A DNA stretch of 64,000 bases from Aldehydirespirator sp965220645 (GCA_965220645.1 OZ244836.1:2480001-2544000), one strand, 5' to 3'; counted from the stretch's first letter, positions 41,763 through 50,500 are shown. Made by a program: numbers and translations. The notes: generated by a model not told the origin, from the letters alone.

Positions 41763-43112
41763 ATGAACGCACTCAGCGACCTCCTCACCGAGGTCAAGTT
41801 TCGCGAGCGGATGCGCGGCTACGACTACGAAGAAGTTGACAACTACGTAAAGACGGTCAACCGCGCGGCCGCCCAAGCCAAGGAGCGGATCGCAGAGCTT
41901 GAGCATCGCTTGACGCAGCTCGAGTCCCGACCCGCCCAGGACGAGGATGCCACGGAGATCCGCGAGACCCTGCTGCGCACACTCGTACTGGCACAGCGCA
42001 CCGCCGACTCGGCGGTGTCGGAAGCCCGATCCGAGGCCAAGTCGATAACGGACTCGGCAAAGGAGCGCGCGGCCAAGACCGTCGCCGAGGCTGAGACGGC
42101 CGCCAACGAGCGCCTGCGCTCGGCGGAGGAGCGCGCTGCCCGGATGCTGGCCGAGTCCGAAGAGAGCGGCCAGGCCATCCTCGCGGAGGCGAAGCGAACG
42201 GCGGCAGTCGAACTGGCCTCCGAGCGGGAACGGGCACAGAAGGAGTTGCAGAAACTCGAGACGAGCAAGGAAGCGCTCGAGGCGGTCGTGGCCGAGATTC
42301 AAGCCAGGCTTGACGGTGAGCGGGACATGCTCCGCAGCCTCTCGATCTCGTTTCAGTCGTTCGTAGAGAAGTTCGAGCCCGTCGCCGGTCTCGAGGAGTC
42401 CGCCGAAGAGCTGATCGTCGGCATCGAAGAGTCCGTGGCCGAGCCCGAGGCCGAGGAGCGTGCCGTCGCGCCGAGCGTGGACGTGGCCGACGGCGAACCG
42501 GCCGGGGATGCGGCTAGCGCTGACGGTGACCCGGCCGAGACCGTGGAACCCGCGGAGGACCAGGAAGCTCAACTGGATGCTGCCGGCGACGAGACCGACC
42601 AGAAGCCTGAAGGCGCTCTCCTGGCGGCCCTGGCCTCGGACGCCGTCGACATCGACACCGTCCCCGAGTTGCCAGTGGTCGCGTGGCAAGAAGAAGCGGA
42701 GTCCGATCGATTGCACGGGATCGACACAGCGGAGCCTGAACCTGCCGCGTCGGCTGTAGTTCGCGTGGAGCCCTCAGCCGGCGGCAACGGATCGGCGTAC
42801 CGGGAGCAGGGCGATCCCCACCACGGCGATGAGGCCGCTTCCGCCGGACCGGCGACCATGCCGTTCGGAATTGACAGCCCGGAACTCTTCGACATGGATG
42901 CCGAGGAGGACGACGAGTTCATCGAACAACTCCGGCAGGTTGTCAGCGGCGATGCGCCGTTGCCCGATACCGACGCGGCCATGGCCGCCTTCTTCGATCA
43001 CGACGAGGAGGCCGGGACCGAGCGGCCCGTGAGCGGAGCGAGCAGGAGCGGGATCCCCGGCACGCGCAGTGGGTCATCGGGCCGCGGCGGTAGGCTCGGC
43101 CCTCGGGCTTGA
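41763..43112 (+). CDS. divIVA: DivIVA/Wag31-like polar growth and division protein
   Basis: This 449-residue protein begins with a DivIVA domain: EVKFRERMRGYDYEEVDNYVKTVNRAAAQ, where the GYD..EVD motif is diagnostic. A long Ala/Glu/Arg-rich coiled coil runs to about residue 205, interrupted by an Ala-rich stretch. The C-terminal 240 residues are acidic and low in order, much longer than in Wag31. The last 30 residues (from ERPVSGASRSG) are a translation of box B of the dispersed repeat, so the present stop codon is probably a consequence of insertion or spread of that element. Role: marking curved membrane and recruiting wall synthesis. It is the last of the sepF-yggT-divIVA set. Confidence 0.9.
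   Translation: MNALSDLLTEVKFRERMRGYDYEEVDNYVKTVNRAAAQAKERIAELEHRLTQLESRPAQDEDATEIRETLLRTLVLAQRTADSAVSEARSEAKSITDSAKERAAKTVAEAETAANERLRSAEERAARMLAESEESGQAILAEAKRTAAVELASERERAQKELQKLETSKEALEAVVAEIQARLDGERDMLRSLSISFQSFVEKFEPVAGLEESAEELIVGIEESVAEPEAEERAVAPSVDVADGEPAGDAASADGDPAETVEPAEDQEAQLDAAGDETDQKPEGALLAALASDAVDIDTVPELPVVAWQEEAESDRLHGIDTAEPEPAASAVVRVEPSAGGNGSAYREQGDPHHGDEAASAGPATMPFGIDSPELFDMDAEEDDEFIEQLRQVVSGDAPLPDTDAAMAAFFDHDEEAGTERPVSGASRSGIPGTRSGSSGRGGRLGPRA
43014..43053 (+). repeat. Dispersed repeat, copy 4 (box B, inside divIVA)
   Basis: AGCGGCCCGTGAGCGGAGCG followed by AGCAGGAGCGGG lies in the coding frame of divIVA and is translated as ERPVSGASRSG. It is the clearest case of the repeat inside a gene. 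Confidence 0.85.
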
Positions 43113-43134
43113 CCAACACAAATCGTCTGAACCA

Positions 43135-43167
43135 CCGCCGCAACCGGGAGTTCTCCTCCCGCGGCGG
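43135..43167 (+). other. GC-rich hairpin in the divIVA-dksA gap
   Basis: CCGCCGC (43135-43141) pairs with GCGGCGG (43161-43167), and inside this GGGAG pairs with CTCCC. There is no T-run after it, so an intrinsic terminator is unlikely; it could slow or protect transcripts between divIVA and the next gene. Confidence 0.4.
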
Positions 43168-43185
43168 CACCGGAGTGTGAGAGAC

Positions 43186-43686
43186 ATGGCCAAGGCCAAG
43201 AGCACGCAATCCGCCAGATCCGGCCCCAAGAAGTCCTCCGGCGCCAAGGCGCCGTCATCTGCATCGCGCGCTGCGGGGGCCAAGACAGAGACCGCAAAGC
43301 CTCCCAAGGCCCGCTTCAATCAGAAATTCCTCGATGAGATGCGCGGGAAGCTGCTCAAGGAGCGGGCCAAGTACCTGCACTCGGCCGAGGAGTACCAGGC
43401 TGAGGCCGAGTCGTTGCTGGCCACGCGGGAGCCGGGCGACGTGCAGTTCGATGAGGAGGGGGGCGAAGGCAACACGGTGGCCGTCGAGCGCGAGCGCGAC
43501 CTCGCCCTGTCCAGTCAAGCCCGCCACACCGTGAGCCAGATCGACGCCGCGTTGGAGCGCATCGACAACGGCACTTACGGCTACTGCGTCACGTCGGGCG
43601 CGCCCATTCCCATAGCCCGCCTCCGGGCCATCCCGTGGGCTGCTGAGCGCGTCGAGGTGAAGGCGGGCGGCCTCGGTCGCCGGTAG
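43186..43686 (+). CDS. DksA/TraR-family protein with lost zinc ligands
   Basis: This 166-residue protein has a Lys/Ala-rich N-terminal tail (about 40 residues), a coiled-coil hairpin, and a C-terminal segment TVSQIDAALERIDNGTYGYCVTSGAPIPIARLRAIPWA. This matches the DksA/TraR zinc-finger domain (yG.C..Cg.pI...RL.a.P.a..C..C). Only the first of the four Cys is kept; the others read Ser, Glu and Val or are absent, so zinc binding by the usual site is not possible. DksA proteins bind the RNA polymerase secondary channel. Actinobacterial homologues often sit, as here, between divIVA and lspA. The ATG is chosen after GGAGTGTGAGAG. Confidence 0.85.
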   Translation: MAKAKSTQSARSGPKKSSGAKAPSSASRAAGAKTETAKPPKARFNQKFLDEMRGKLLKERAKYLHSAEEYQAEAESLLATREPGDVQFDEEGGEGNTVAVERERDLALSSQARHTVSQIDAALERIDNGTYGYCVTSGAPIPIARLRAIPWAAERVEVKAGGLGRR

Positions 43687-43699
43687 AGCGACCGGACCC

Positions 43700-44188
43700 G
43701 TGACCGCCCCGGTAGACACCGGGCCCGCATCCCGCCACGCTCTCAGGGCTGTGCTTGTGGCCGCGTCGGTGGTCGCAGCCGACCAGCTCACCAAGTGGTG
43801 GGCGCTGGAGGCGCTCGACGACGGCCGGGTCATCGACCTGGTGTGGACGCTGCGACTGCGCCTCGTATTCAACACCGGCGCGGCCTTCAGCAGCTTCCAG
43901 GGACTCGGGCCGTTGCTGGGGATCGCCGCGGTGGCGGTCGCAGCCGTCCTGCTGCTCAACCGGAGACTGGTCTCGGACCGGTGGTCGGCCACCGCAGCCG
44001 GATGCATCGCCGGCGGAGCGCTCGGCAACCTCGCCGACCGTCTCTTCCGGTCCAGCGGTGGATTCTTGGACGGCGCGGTAGTCGACTTCATCGACGTCCA
44101 ATGGTGGCCGGTGTGGAACGTGGCCGACATGGGGGTCGTTCTGGGAGGCGCGGCCCTGGTGTGGCACGCCTACCGGCGAGCGAGATGA
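43700..44188 (+). CDS. lspA: Lipoprotein signal peptidase (signal peptidase II)
   Basis: LspA cleaves the signal peptide of lipoproteins after lipid modification. The 162-residue protein has four membrane helices and the conserved boxes: DQLTKWW near residue 29, LVFNTGAAFSSFQ, GGALGNLADRLF with the first catalytic Asp, and VVDFIDVQWWPVWNVADMGVVLG with the second. A substrate is in the same window: the LpqB-like lipoprotein. GTG start, 13 bp after the DksA-like gene. The stop overlaps rluD (ATGA). Confidence 0.95.
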   Translation: MTAPVDTGPASRHALRAVLVAASVVAADQLTKWWALEALDDGRVIDLVWTLRLRLVFNTGAAFSSFQGLGPLLGIAAVAVAAVLLLNRRLVSDRWSATAAGCIAGGALGNLADRLFRSSGGFLDGAVVDFIDVQWWPVWNVADMGVVLGGAALVWHAYRRAR

Positions 44189-45108
44189 CCTCTGCGGGGG
44201 AGGTCGTGGGCACGGCCCTCGACGGCCTCAGACTCGACCGGGCGGTGGCGCTAGTGGCCGACGTGAGTCGCTCAGTGGCGGCCCGGCTGGTGGCGGAAGG
44301 CAGTGTCCGCCTCGACGGGGCAGTCATCACGTCCGGCGCCCGGCGCGTCGCGGCCGGAGAGGCGCTGGCCGTGGACATCGAATCCCACCACGATCCCGCT
44401 CCGTCACCGGATGTCGACGTGGACTTCACTCCCGTCTTCGAGGATCCGGACGTGATCGTGGTGGACAAGCCCGCGGGCCTGGTGGTGCACCCGGGCGCGG
44501 GGCACGACCGCGCCACCCTCGTCAACGGACTGCTGGCCCGGTATCCGGAGATCGCGGGCGTCGGTGACCCCTACCGTCCCGGGATCGTGCACCGGCTCGA
44601 TCGGGGCACGTCCGGGCTACTGGCGGTGGCCCGCACCGAGCGGGCCTACCGGTCGCTGGTCGAGCAGATGCGATCCCATGAGCCCGAGCGGCTCTACTGC
44701 GCGCTGGTGTGGGGACGCCCTGAAGCCTCGTCAGGGGTTGTCGACGCTCCCGTGGGCCGGTCGAGCCGCAACCCTATGCGCATGACCGTGACCGAGCGGG
44801 GCCGTCCTGCCCGTACCCGCTACACGGTGGAGCGGCACTACGCCGAGCCGGCGCAGGTCGCACTGCTCACCTGCCGGCTCGAAACCGGTCGCACCCACCA
44901 GATCAGGGTTCATCTGCAGGCCATCAACCACCCCGTGGTCGGAGATCCGACCTACGGCGCGGGGCGCGGCGGCGACACCTTCGGACTGTCGCGGCCGTTC
45001 CTGCACGCCCGCTCCCTGGCGTTTCGCCATCCGGTCAGCGGCGAGACAGTGCGAGTGGAGTCGCCCCTGCCCCCGGAACTGGCCGCGTTGTTGTCCTCCT
45101 GCCGGTAA
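44185..45108 (+). CDS. Ribosomal large subunit pseudouridine synthase (RluD-like)
   Basis: This 307-residue enzyme of the RluA/RluD family isomerises uridines in 23S rRNA. It has an N-terminal S4 RNA-binding domain (LDRAVALVADVSRSVAARLVAEGSVRLDG), then VIVVDKPAGLVVHPGAGH and the catalytic motif VHRLDRGTSGLLAVART near residue 136, with the invariant Asp. Further on are PARTRYTVERHY and CRLETGRTHQIRVHLQAINHPVVGDPTYG. The length and S4 domain favour RluD, but RluC-type specificity cannot be excluded. It is coupled to lspA by ATGA, the same order as in other actinobacteria. It converges on the Rrf2 gene. Confidence 0.93.
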   Translation: MTSAGEVVGTALDGLRLDRAVALVADVSRSVAARLVAEGSVRLDGAVITSGARRVAAGEALAVDIESHHDPAPSPDVDVDFTPVFEDPDVIVVDKPAGLVVHPGAGHDRATLVNGLLARYPEIAGVGDPYRPGIVHRLDRGTSGLLAVARTERAYRSLVEQMRSHEPERLYCALVWGRPEASSGVVDAPVGRSSRNPMRMTVTERGRPARTRYTVERHYAEPAQVALLTCRLETGRTHQIRVHLQAINHPVVGDPTYGAGRGGDTFGLSRPFLHARSLAFRHPVSGETVRVESPLPPELAALLSSCR

Positions 45109-45137
45109 ACGAGCCCGGTCTCGATTGTTGAGCCTGG

Positions 45138-45587
45138 TCAAGTGGGCTCTCCGTCCGCCGGCCACGGGGCCTCGCCCTGGGCCATGGCGGTGATCTGGGC
45201 CAGGCTGAAGGAGTCGAGGAACCGGCGCATGTGGGAGCCCGAGGCCGACCAGATCGCCAGCAGCACGCACTGCCCCTCGTGATCGCAGGCCCCGTCGGTG
45301 TGGGGCTCTCCGAAGTCGCCCGCGGCGATGGGGCCGTCAACGGCCCGCACGATCTCTGACAGCTTGATGTCGGCGGGATCGCGGGCCAGCACGTACCCGC
45401 CGCCCACACCCCGCTTGGAGCGGACCAGCCCGGCTCCCTTGAGGGCCAGCAGTATCTGCTCCAGGTACGGCTGGGGGAGGGCAGTGCGCTCCGCGATCTC
45501 CCGCACCGACGTCGGCGCGTTCTCGCCGTGCAGCGCCAAGGACAGCAGGGCCCGCGAGGCGTAGTCGCCGCGTGTCGACACCCTCAT
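45138..45587 (-). CDS. Rrf2-family transcriptional regulator
   Basis: This 149-residue regulator has the Rrf2 winged helix: MRVSTRGDYASRALLSLALHG, EIAERTALPQPYLEQILLALKGAGLVRSKRGVGGGYVLAR, followed by a dimerisation helix. The iron-sulfur loop reads CDHEGQC; the third Cys expected in IscR-type regulators is Trp, so only two Cys are present. It may still hold a cluster with other ligands or act without one. The ATG lies 18 bp from the start of the divergent phosphodiesterase gene, and a -10 box stands at leaderless distance. It may regulate that gene and itself. Confidence 0.92.
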   Translation of the reverse strand: MRVSTRGDYASRALLSLALHGENAPTSVREIAERTALPQPYLEQILLALKGAGLVRSKRGVGGGYVLARDPADIKLSEIVRAVDGPIAAGDFGEPHTDGACDHEGQCVLLAIWSASGSHMRRFLDSFSLAQITAMAQGEAPWPADGEPT

Positions 45588-45592
45588 GCTGG

Positions 45593-45599
45593 CATCCTA
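45593..45599. promoter_or_regulatory. Overlapping divergent -10 boxes (Rrf2 gene / phosphodiesterase gene)
   Basis: On the minus strand TAGGAT (45599 to 45594) lies 6 nt before the Rrf2 ATG. On the plus strand CATCCT (45593-45598) lies 7 nt before the phosphodiesterase GTG. The two boxes occupy the same base pairs, so both genes would be leaderless and polymerase could serve only one at a time. Confidence 0.5.
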
Positions 45600-45605
45600 G
45601 ATGCC

Positions 45606-46730
45606 GTGGCCCGCCCAGAACCGATCCCCGCGCGGCAAGAGCCGGTCCTGCCCGCGTACGGAGGCGGCTGCGTGGCCGACATCGTGCCGGCGCTCCTGGA
45701 GCCCGGGCGAGCTGGACTGCCGGGCCCGCTGCCCCCCGAGGTCCTCGAAGCCCGGGCAGTGGTGGTGCTTGTCCTCGACGGGCTCGGCGCCGAGCAGCTC
45801 GCGACACGGCAACGGGTCGCTCCCACGCTGCACGAGATCCAGGCATCCACGATCACGACCGTCGCTCCGAGCACGACCGCATCCGCCCTCACCTCCATAG
45901 CCACCGGCGTCGGGGTGGGCGAGCACGGAATCGTGGGATACCGGATCCGAACCGATGACGGCAATCTCAACATCCTGAGATGGAGAACTCCGCAGGGTGA
46001 CGGCCTGGACCGGTACCCGCCCGAGCGGTTCCAAACCGTCGCGTCCTTCGGCGGCCAACGTCCGCCCGCGCTGCAGAAGGAGGCGTACCGCAAGTCGGGC
46101 TTCAGCCGCGCCTATCTGCGCGACGCCCGCCGGTTCGGGTTCAAGATGCTGTCGAGTCTGGCTGTGGAGGTGCGGCGCCTGCTGGCCGCGGGGGAGTCCT
46201 TCGTCTACGCCTACTACGAGGGTCTGGACATCGTGGCCCACGAGCACGCCTTCGGCGAACACTACGAGGCCGAGCTGCGGGCCTGCGACCGGCTGATGGC
46301 CGATCTGCTCACCGACCTTCCCCGGGGAACGGCGGTGGTCGCCACATCCGACCACGGTCTGGTGGACTGCTCCAACGGCCTGCTGGCAATTGACCGCTCC
46401 GTGCTCGACTGCGCCCATGCTGAGTCGGGCGAGGCCCGATTCCGCTGGCTCCACGCCCGGCGGGGTCGAGACCGCGACCTGTACGAGGCCGCCGCCAGCG
46501 CCCACAGCCAGCAGGCCTGGGTCCATACCGCCGAGGAGATAATCGACGGCGGATGGCTCGGACCGGTCGTCACCGACGCAGCCCGGTCCCGCCTGGGAGA
46601 CGTGGCGCTGGTGGCCCGGGACGACTGGGCGTTCAGCCATCCAGACGACGGCGCGCCCAAGATCATCGGCCGTCACGGCTCTCTGACTCCCGCCGAGATG
46701 CTCGTGCCGCTTCTCGTGCACGTCTCCTAG
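45606..46730 (+). CDS. Alkaline-phosphatase-superfamily phosphodiesterase (nucleotide pyrophosphatase type)
   Basis: This 374-residue protein matches the type I phosphodiesterase/nucleotide pyrophosphatase family. The first metal-binding Asp is in VVVLVLDGLGAEQLA near residue 51, and the nucleophile is in STITTVAPSTTASALTSIATG, where the Thr of the TTV/PSTT block is expected. YYEGLDIVAHEHAFGEH carries the Asp/His pair, VVATSDHGLVD the DH pair, and GRHGSLTPAEMLVPLL the last His. All metal ligands appear present. There is no signal peptide. Substrate unknown; actinobacteria usually have one such cytosolic gene. GTG start by the -10 spacing. Confidence 0.88.
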   Translation: MARPEPIPARQEPVLPAYGGGCVADIVPALLEPGRAGLPGPLPPEVLEARAVVVLVLDGLGAEQLATRQRVAPTLHEIQASTITTVAPSTTASALTSIATGVGVGEHGIVGYRIRTDDGNLNILRWRTPQGDGLDRYPPERFQTVASFGGQRPPALQKEAYRKSGFSRAYLRDARRFGFKMLSSLAVEVRRLLAAGESFVYAYYEGLDIVAHEHAFGEHYEAELRACDRLMADLLTDLPRGTAVVATSDHGLVDCSNGLLAIDRSVLDCAHAESGEARFRWLHARRGRDRDLYEAAASAHSQQAWVHTAEEIIDGGWLGPVVTDAARSRLGDVALVARDDWAFSHPDDGAPKIIGRHGSLTPAEMLVPLLVHVS

Positions 46731-46733
46731 GGT
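46728..46733 (+). promoter_or_regulatory. Candidate -10 box of bpa (leaderless)
   Basis: TAGGGT, overlapping the stop of the phosphodiesterase gene, lies exactly 6 nt before the bpa GTG. No ribosome-binding site is present. Confidence 0.5.
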
Positions 46734-46739
46734 TACATC

Positions 46740-47258
46740 GTGGACGGCAACGACGGTGGCGCCGAGCTACGCGAGGTACTTGCTCCAGAGGTTGTCGACG
46801 CCGCACACAGCGACGCCGACGACGAGATCAATGAGACCATCGACCACCCGGCCAAGGTCATGCGTATCGGCACGATGCTCAAGCAGTTGCTGGCTGAGGT
46901 CCGCTCCACCGAACTGGACGAGGCCAGCCGGCAGCGGCTGCGCGAGATCTATGAGACGTCGGTGGGCGAGGTCGGTTCGGCCCTGTCGTCGGATCTGCGC
47001 GAGGAGTTGACGAGGCTGGCGTCGCCGTTCGACCAGCCCGAGCCCCCATCCGCGGTGGAGCTCCAGATCGCCAAAGCCCAGCTGGTGGGGTGGCTGGAAG
47101 GCCTCATCCAGGGCATGAAGGCGATGCTGCTCGCCCAGCAGATGACGGCCCACCAGCAACTCCAGTCGATACGGGGCGAGCTGCCACCGGGAGCGGACCC
47201 GTACCCGATAGCACACCCCGGAACCGACACCGGAAGCCGCCACGGCACATACCTCTAG
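46740..47258 (+). CDS. bpa: Bacterial proteasome activator Bpa (PafE)
   Basis: Bpa forms a ring that docks on the 20S proteasome and opens its gate without ATP. The 172-residue protein contains the family block ETIDHPAKVMRIGTMLKQLL, then LDEASRQRLREIYETSVGEV, ELTRLASPFDQPEPPSAVELQIAKAQLVGWLEGLIQGMKAMLLAQQM and LPPGADP. Its C terminus is GTYL, equivalent to the GQYL tail that inserts into proteasome alpha-ring pockets in mycobacteria (HbYX-like). This predicts that the organism has a 20S proteasome, not in this window. The N-terminal 35 residues are acidic and variable. The GTG start rests on the -10 at 6 nt. Confidence 0.9.
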   Translation: MDGNDGGAELREVLAPEVVDAAHSDADDEINETIDHPAKVMRIGTMLKQLLAEVRSTELDEASRQRLREIYETSVGEVGSALSSDLREELTRLASPFDQPEPPSAVELQIAKAQLVGWLEGLIQGMKAMLLAQQMTAHQQLQSIRGELPPGADPYPIAHPGTDTGSRHGTYL

Positions 47259-47290
47259 CTCTGCAGCCCCGACTTGGAGCAAGACGGCGA

Positions 47291-47370
47291 GGCCGGGTCG
47301 GAGCCTCATGGCGCGGCCGGGTCGGAGCCTCATGGCGCGGCCGGGTCGGAGCCTCATGGCTAGGCCGGGG
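47291..47370 (+). repeat. 24-bp tandem repeat between bpa and dnaE
   Basis: Units of GGCCGGGTCGGAGCCTCATG plus GCGC start at 47291, 47315 and 47339, with a partial fourth at 47363. Because 24 is a multiple of three, one frame reads MARPGRSL repeatedly, but no ribosome-binding site or family resemblance supports a gene. I regard it as non-coding. Confidence 0.9.
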
Positions 47371-47454
47371 GTGGCGCCGGGGCAAGGAATGGCGCCGCTT
47401 GCGGCGTCAGGCCGCGCCGGTGACAGGACCCGCCGGCCGGACGGAATAAGACAG

Positions 47455-47485
47455 TTGCGCGCGACGTCGGAGAGCGCACTATGGT
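47455..47485 (+). promoter_or_regulatory. Possible dnaE promoter
   Basis: TTGCGC (47455-47460), identical to the proposed mraZ -35, is followed after 19 bp by TATGGT (47480-47485). The spacer is longer than ideal. The DnaA-box-like sites lie just downstream. Confidence 0.3.
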
Positions 47486-47505
47486 GCGAATCACAGCTGT
47501 GTAGT

Positions 47506-47545
47506 TCATCCACAGCCTCTTCAACACCGGTCCACAGTGTCCACA
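47506..47545 (+). promoter_or_regulatory. DnaA-box-like cluster in the dnaE leader
   Basis: TCATCCACA (47506-47514) and GTGTCCACA (47537-47545) each differ by one base from TTATCCACA or the actinobacterial TTGTCCACA; CGGTCCACA (47528-47536) differs by two. A palindrome CACAGCTGTG precedes them at 47492-47501. They could let DnaA regulate dnaE; an origin is unlikely since no origin genes are near. Confidence 0.4.
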
Positions 47546-47554
47546 GGAGGCGCG

Positions 47555-50500
47555 GTGGCTGACTCCTTCGTCCACCTCCACACCCACACCGAGTACTCGA
47601 TACTCGACGGCGCTTCCCGGCTCGACGAGCTGATCGCGGCGTCGGCCGCCGACGACCAGCCAGCCCTCGGTATCACCGACCACGGCAACATGTACGGGGT
47701 CCTGGACTTCTACCGCAAGTGCTCAGATCGCGACATCAAGCCCATCATCGGCATCGAGGCCTACATGGCCCAGAACTCCCGGCATGAGCGGCCGCCGCGC
47801 CGGGGGCGGGTCGACGACTCCGGCGGAGACATAGAGGGCGGCGGCAAGCTCTACTACCACCTGACCCTGCTGGCCATGGACGACACCGGCTACAAGAACC
47901 TCATAAAGGTCGCAAGCCGGGCATTCATGGAGGGCTACTACTACAAGCCCCGCTGCGACTGGGAGACTCTCAGCGACCACAGCGCCGGCCTGATCGCCAC
48001 CACCGGCTGCCTGGGCGGCCAGGTGCCCCAGGCCCTGCTGCGGGACAACATGGCCGAAGCCCTCGACAAGGCGGCCCGCTTCCAGGACATATTCGGCCGC
48101 GACAACTTCTACATAGAGATGCAGGACCACGGCATCGGTGAGCAGCACCGCATCAAGCCGCAACTGCTGGAAATCGCCAACCGGCTAAAGGCCCCCTTGC
48201 TGGCCACCAACGACAGCCACTACACCCACCGCCACGATGCCGCCGCCCACGACGCGCTGCTGTGCGTGCAGACCGGGTCGCTGCTGTCCGACACCGACCG
48301 GCTCAAGTTCCACGGGGACGACCACTATCTCAAGTCTGCGACGGAGATGCGGCATCTCTTCTCCGACATCCCACAAGCCTGCGACAACACGCTGCTGATC
48401 GCGGAGCGGGCCGACGTCAACATCGAGTTCGGCACGCCCCGGCTGCCTCACTTCGAGGTGCCCGACGGCTTCGGCAGCGACCGCGAGTACCTGGAGCACC
48501 TGACCCTTTCCGGGGCCCACGAGCGTTGGGGCGACCCCCTGCCCGCCGAAGTGGCCGAGCGGCTGGCCTACGAGCTCGAGGTCATCAACAACATGGGGTT
48601 CGCCTCCTACTTCCTAATCACCTGGGACCTCATCGCCTACGCGCGGCGCAGAGGCATCCGGGTCGGTCCGGGGCGGGGTTCGGCCGCTGGGTGTGCGGTG
48701 GCCTACAGCCTGCGCATCACCGACTTGGATCCCATCCGCTACGACCTGCTGTTCGAGCGATTCCTCAATCCTTCGCGGGTGTCGATGCCCGACATCGACA
48801 TGGACTTCGACTCGCGACACCGCGATGAGATGATCAACTACGCGGCTGAGCGCTACGGGCGCGACCATGTGGCCCAGATCATCACCTTCGGCCGGATCAA
48901 GGCCCGGGCCGCAGTGCGCGACGCGGCCCGCGTGCTGGGCTACCCCCACTCGCTGGGGGACCGCATCGCCAAGGCCATGCCGCCGCTCATCCTGGGCCGC
49001 GACACCCCTCTGCAGTACTGCTTCGAGGACTCCGAGACCCACCGCGACGGGTATATGGCCGCAGCCGAGCTGCGCCAGATGTACGACACCGACAGCGAGG
49101 TGGCCAAGGTCGTGGATGTGGCTCGGGGCCTGGAGGGCATGAGGCGCCAGGACGGCATCCACGCCGCGGCTGTGGTCATCACCCCGGAGCCGCTCACCGA
49201 GTACATGCCGATCCAGCGCAAGCCGGAGCATGGGCGAGACCCCGCCGAAGCACCCCTCGTCACCCAGTACGAGATGCACGGTGTGGAGGACCTCGGCCTT
49301 CTCAAGATGGACTTCCTCGGTCTGCGCAACCTCGACGTGATCACCGACACCGCCCAATTGATCCAACGCACCCGGGGAATCACCGTCGACATCGACGCCA
49401 TCCCGCTGGACGACGACGCCACGTTCAAGATGCTGCAGGAAGGGGACACCATCGGGGTGTTCCAGCTTGAGAATCCCCAGGTGCGCTCCCTGGTCCGCTC
49501 CCTTGCCCCTAACTCGTTCGACGACGTCTGCGCGCTGGTCGCGCTGTACCGACCGGGGCCGATGGCGGCCAACATGCACCACGACTACGCCGACCGCAAG
49601 AACGGAAGGCGACGCGTCGAGTACTTCCACGATGACGCGGCCGACATCCTGGCCGACACCTACGGGCTGATGATCTACCAGGAGAGCGTCATGCGGGTGG
49701 CCCAGCGCTTCGCGGGCTATTCGTTGGCTGAGGCCGACTCGCTGCGCAAGGCCATGGGCAAGAAGATCCGCGCCGCCATGGCGGCCGAGGAGGAGAAGTT
49801 CGTCGCGGGGGTGGCTGCCAACGGCTACGAAGAGGGTCTCGGCACCGAGCTGTTCAAGATCATCGAGCAGTTCGCCGACTACGCCTTCAACAAGAGCCAC
49901 AGCTACGGCTACGGCCTGGTCGCCTACCAGACCGCCTTCCTCAAGGCGAACTACCCGGTGGAGTACCTGGCCGCGCTGCTGACCAGCGTCAAGAGCAAGC
50001 TGGAGAACGCGTCGGTCTATCTCCACGAGTGCCGCCTGCGGGGGATCGAGGTGCGGGTCCCCGACATCAACCAGTCCGCATCCGACTTCACTCCGGTGCC
50101 CCACGGCGATGACCAGGAGGCCGGTCACGGACCGGGCCGCGTCGTGTACGGCCTCTCCGCGGTGCGCAACGTGGGGGAGGGGATGGTTGAGCGTGTGATC
50201 GCCGAGCGCGAGGTCAACGGCCCTTACACCTCGTTCGTCGACTTCGCGGAGCGGGTGGACATCGAGGCGCTGAACAAGCGCACGATCGAGTCGTTGATAA
50301 AGGCCGGGGCCTTCGACTCGCTGGGCCACCCCCGCAAGGGCCTGCTGCAAGTGCACGAGGCCATCATCGACATGACCGTGCGCAAGCGCCGCGAGCACGA
50401 GGCCGGTGTCATGTCGCTGTTCGGGGAACAGAGTGAGGGCCCCTCCTTCGATGACCGGCCGGAAATCGGTGAAGCCGAGTACGAGCGGATGCAGAAGCTG

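Noticed and set aside
43135..43167. Rho-independent terminator after divIVA
   Set aside because: The hairpin is strong but is not followed by a T-run, and the next genes (DksA-like, lspA, rluD) run in the same direction.
47506..47545. Chromosomal replication origin at the DnaA-box-like cluster
   Set aside because: Only three imperfect boxes, no AT-rich segment, and no dnaA, dnaN, recF, gyrB or parAB genes in the neighbourhood.
47308..47562. Possible 84-residue protein with MARPGRSL repeats upstream of dnaE
   Set aside because: It arises from the 24-bp tandem repeat, has no ribosome-binding site, runs into the dnaE ribosome-binding site and start in another frame, and resembles no family.
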